Of a stretch of 64,000 bases of DNA, positions 61,895 through 64,000 are shown in pieces. How positions within the stretch are numbered: the stretch's first letter is position 1; every line of letters starts with the position of its first letter. A program made the translations under genes and the position numbers. The notes beneath the pieces are model-generated. The model was not told the origin of the DNA. It searched no databases and was given only the letters and a program-made list of their open reading frames with translations. Where the stretch lies: positions 372,001-436,000 of the forward strand of contig CAWDOP010000002.1 in the NCBI GenBank assembly GCA_963804005.1. The letters are read 5' to 3'. The stretch is from JAGXRK01 sp963804005. GTDB taxonomy: Bacteria; Bacteroidota; Ignavibacteria; Ignavibacteriales; Ignavibacteriaceae.

Positions 61895-62484
61895 ACGCAC
61901 CCTTTTATAAATTCGGTTTATTCAACTATGATGTCAGTTTGATTGTTGCATTTGCAATTGGAATTGGTTTCGGTTTTTTTCTTGAAAGAGCAGGATTCGG
62001 AAGCGCAAGAAAACTTGCTGCTCAATTTTATTTAAGGGATATGACTGTATTAAAAGTTATGTTCACTGCTATCGTTACTGCTATGCTCGGATTGTTCTAC
62101 TTAAACTGGATTGGTTTTATTGATTTAAGTCTTGTTTATAAAAGTAATACATATTTGCTCCCACAAATTGCAGGTGGATTAATTTTAGGCGTCGGATTTG
62201 TTATCGGCGGATATTGTCCGGGAACATCCTGTGTTGCGGTTTCAACTGGTAGAATAGATGCCATAGTTTTTCTGATTGGCGTTATGGCGGGAATATTTTT
62301 CTTCGTTGAAGTTTTTCCGTTATTATCAGGATTCTTTTATTCTACAAATATGGGTGTAATTACTTTACCTGAATTAATTAATCTGCCATACGGAATGATT
62401 GTTTTCTTCGTGGTTCTGATATCAATTGGTGCATTTGCCGCTTCAGAATGGGCTGAGAAAAAATTCGGAAATAAAAAAGTTTAA
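61891..62484 (+). CDS. YeeE/YedE-family transporter, second half
   Basis: The 197-residue membrane protein has about five or six transmembrane helices and the second cysteine-bearing motif, VIGGYCPGTSCVAVSTGRIDA. I chose the second in-frame ATG (61891) because it has AGGAGA 8 bases upstream and overlaps the preceding stop as ATGA; an ATG at 61885 is 2 bases from that site. Together with the first half it should form a thiosulfate- or sulfur-compound channel. It precedes the rhodanese-fold gene by 16 bases. Confidence 0.9.
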   Translation: MNAPFYKFGLFNYDVSLIVAFAIGIGFGFFLERAGFGSARKLAAQFYLRDMTVLKVMFTAIVTAMLGLFYLNWIGFIDLSLVYKSNTYLLPQIAGGLILGVGFVIGGYCPGTSCVAVSTGRIDAIVFLIGVMAGIFFFVEVFPLLSGFFYSTNMGVITLPELINLPYGMIVFFVVLISIGAFAASEWAEKKFGNKKV

Positions 62485-62500
62485 ATAAAGGAATTCAGAC

Positions 62501-63187
62501 ATGTTGAATGAAGTAAAATCCCGCACAATGGGATTACAGTTTTTTAGTAAACTTAATTTGAATAAAAAATTAGCATTTGTTGCTGTCATATTCGGCTTAA
62601 CTGCTTTAATAATTGGTTCACCTTCAGATACTAACAAAGTTAAAATTGATACAAATGAATTAGCGCTACTAATATCAAAAGGAGCTGATCATATTGAAGT
62701 AGAAGAACTTGCTGATTGGATTATTCAGAGTAAAATGGATTATAGATTGATTGATCTTCGTGATGAAAAATCATTTAACGAATATCACATTCCAACTGCT
62801 GAGAATGTCCCTCTTGCTGATTTGATGAATTATCCCATTGAACGAAATGAAAAAATAATTCTTTATTCAGACGGTGGAATTCATTCCTCACAAGCTTTAT
62901 TTCTGTTAAAATCCAAAGGGTATAAAAGGTCATACTTTATAATCGGTGGATTAGATGAATGGAAAGATAAAATACTCTTCCCTGCTGCACCAATTGACAG
63001 TACTGATGAATCAATTGCTATGTTCAATAAGATGAAAGAAGTAAGTAAATTCTTTGGTGGAAGTCCGATTGAAACTTCTTCAACAACTAATGATAATAAT
63101 AATACTCCTACATTAACAATGCCGAAGATCCAGACAACTTCTCCAGTTGGATCAACAACCAAAAAGAAAAAGAAAGAAGGTTGCTAA
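62501..63187 (+). CDS. Membrane-anchored rhodanese-fold protein with a single, C-terminal cysteine
   Basis: The 228-residue protein has a basic N-terminus, one transmembrane helix (about 23-40) and a rhodanese domain (about 60-165: RLIDLRDEKSFNEYHIPTAENVPL, then IILYSDGGIHSSQALFLLKSKGYKRSYFIIGGLDEWKD). The usual catalytic cysteine of the loop is Ser123 (Y-S-D-G-G), so the domain cannot form the normal persulfide. After it comes a Ser/Thr/Asn/Pro-rich stretch of about 45 residues, five lysines, and a final E-G-C. Cys228 is the only cysteine. The positive-inside rule places the domain in the periplasm. A sulfur-carrier tail is inferred, by analogy with SoxY. It is the last gene of the cluster. 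Confidence 0.85.
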   Translation: MLNEVKSRTMGLQFFSKLNLNKKLAFVAVIFGLTALIIGSPSDTNKVKIDTNELALLISKGADHIEVEELADWIIQSKMDYRLIDLRDEKSFNEYHIPTAENVPLADLMNYPIERNEKIILYSDGGIHSSQALFLLKSKGYKRSYFIIGGLDEWKDKILFPAAPIDSTDESIAMFNKMKEVSKFFGGSPIETSSTTNDNNNTPTLTMPKIQTTSPVGSTTKKKKKEGC

Positions 63188-63191
63188 GTTT

Positions 63192-63902
63192 TCAATTCAA
63201 ATTATCCAATAACATAAAATCATTCTTTTTATAATCTGATTTTGAATTTTTTGTCTTGTACTCATACTTACAATTTTTATTTACCGGACATTGTGGGCAA
63301 TTTGGTTTTGCAGGTTTACAGAATTCCCTGCCAAGTCTTATTAAGTTTGTATGAAATGAGTGAGCAACGCCGTCAGGAATTTTATTCAATATTTCATAAA
63401 ACGTTTTTTCTGGATTATTTGTTTTTACAATTCCAATCCTGTTTAAAGTTCTATGAACGTGCGTATCTACAGGACAAATATTTCTATCCAAAGAAAATAG
63501 CAAGACACAGCTAGCAGTTTTAACCCCTATGCCATTGTATGAAGTCAATTCCTCAAGAATCTTATCATCAGAAATATTTTTAATGTGATTCAAGGATATT
63601 CTTTTTTGTTTTTTCTTTAATGATTTAAGAATTCCATAAATAGCCCTTGATTTTTGTTTGCCTAAACCTGCTACTTTAATATACTTTTCTATTTGTGATG
63701 GTTTTAGTAAAGCAAGTTCATCCCAATTCTTAAAATTATCTTTAAGATTTCTATAAGCTTTATATGAATTCTGATCATTAGTGTTCTGTGAAAGAATTGT
63801 TCCGATTATTGTATTCAGAGGGTTGGGAAGTTTTTTTGCTTTTGGTGGAATTCCAAAATGTTCTATAAGTAGTTGATTTATTTTCCGGATTTTCTTTTTC
63901 AT
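63192..63902 (-). CDS. nth: Endonuclease III (base-excision DNA glycosylase)
   Basis: The 236-residue HhH-GPD protein starts at the ATG at 63902; an in-frame ATG at 63938 would add 12 residues. The helix-hairpin-helix LTSYNGIGVKTASCVL contains the catalytic lysine, and the aspartate follows in CPVDTHVHRTLNRIG. The cluster loop is C-x6-C-x2-C-x5-C in CKPAKPNCPQCPVNKNC. It removes oxidised pyrimidines and cleaves the strand. It is convergent with the rhodanese-fold gene, 4 bases apart, with no terminator between them. Confidence 0.93.
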   Translation of the reverse strand: MKKKIRKINQLLIEHFGIPPKAKKLPNPLNTIIGTILSQNTNDQNSYKAYRNLKDNFKNWDELALLKPSQIEKYIKVAGLGKQKSRAIYGILKSLKKKQKRISLNHIKNISDDKILEELTSYNGIGVKTASCVLLFSLDRNICPVDTHVHRTLNRIGIVKTNNPEKTFYEILNKIPDGVAHSFHTNLIRLGREFCKPAKPNCPQCPVNKNCKYEYKTKNSKSDYKKNDFMLLDNLN

Positions 63903-63979
63903 AATATATTGTTTATTAAAATATAAGAGTTGCTTCAAACTTTATAAAATGATTCTTAGAATAAAATTAGAATATGTTT

Positions 63980-63998
63980 AATGGAGCTAAAGTCCATT
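63980..63998. repeat. REP-like short palindrome at the window edge
   Basis: AATGGA (63980-63985) and TCCATT (63993-63998) form a six-base hairpin around GCTAAAG. Motifs of the type GGAGCTAAAGTCC are seen as repeated extragenic palindromes associated with tyrosine transposases in this phylum. Only one copy is in the window, so the call is weak. Confidence 0.35.
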
Positions 63999-64000
63999 CT

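Noticed and set aside
1..64000. CRISPR arrays, rRNA operons and prophage genes
   Set aside because: No regularly spaced repeats of 23-40 bases, no rRNA sequence and no phage structural or integrase genes were seen on either strand.

Overview
The window is AT-rich bacterial chromosome that looks like a member of the Ignavibacteria/Chlorobi side of the Bacteroidetes superphylum. The signs are repeated C-terminal type IX secretion (T9SS) sorting domains (the NYPNPFNP signature), a PorV/PorQ-family protein, a GWxTD-domain protein, an 11-subunit complex I operon without nuoEFG, an atpDC pair separated from other ATP synthase genes, and Shine-Dalgarno sequences that are mostly weak. This placement is inference; there is no rRNA in the window. 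One tRNA (Arg-TCG) is present.

Layout. (1) About 1-3.6 kb: small, unrelated minus-strand genes (membrane proteins, an alpha/beta hydrolase, a metallophosphoesterase, a HEPN-like protein) separated by structured, partly repeated spacers beginning GCCTAAC/GTTAGGC. This resembles an integron cassette array without an integrase. (2) 3.6-7.5 kb: a T9SS-sorted beta-propeller protein, a gene-poor gap, and a long KamA-type radical SAM protein. (3) 7.6-9.0 kb: tRNA-Arg, tadA, adk. (4) 9.0-20.3 kb, minus strand: ftsE-like gene, methyltransferase, pdxA, GWxTD protein, rho, folC, pyrD-pyrK, manC, an unknown helical protein and alr. (5) 20.5-30.8 kb, plus strand: nuoABCDHIJKLMN. (6) 30.8-33.4 kb: Rrf2 regulator, a small unknown protein, an IscA-like protein, an exported Fe/Mn superoxide dismutase and a Lon-substrate-domain protein. 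(7) 33.5-35.3 kb: atpD-atpC with a clear terminator.

(8) 35.4-48.4 kb, minus strand: a tightly packed, partly overlapping run of envelope/secreted genes: two large T9SS-type proteins, a lipoprotein split by a one-base frameshift, a TonB-dependent receptor, a PorV-like protein, an NHL-repeat lipoprotein and a secreted two-HKD phospholipase D/nuclease-like protein with an OB-fold-like N-terminus. (9) 48.5-55.9 kb, minus strand: a pyruvate (or related 2-oxoacid) dehydrogenase operon together with lipoate genes (lpdA, lipB, fused E1 alpha/beta with a frameshift, E2, lipA). A four-helix-bundle (23S-IVS-type) gene flanked by inverted hexanucleotide arrays interrupts it. (10) 56.3-63.2 kb: an NTF2-like lipoprotein, then a sulfur cluster: a MerR regulator with a Cys-rich tail, a PsrABC/PhsABC-like molybdoenzyme, a split YeeE/YedE thiosulfate-type transporter, and a membrane-anchored rhodanese-fold protein whose only cysteine is its last residue. 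(11) A convergent endonuclease III gene and a short REP-like palindrome at the right edge.

The most promising candidates for something undescribed are the sulfur cluster with its cysteine-tail rhodanese-fold protein, the IVS-like element inside a protein operon, the integrase-less cassette array with a HEPN-like gene, and the secreted nuclease/TonB/PorV operon.
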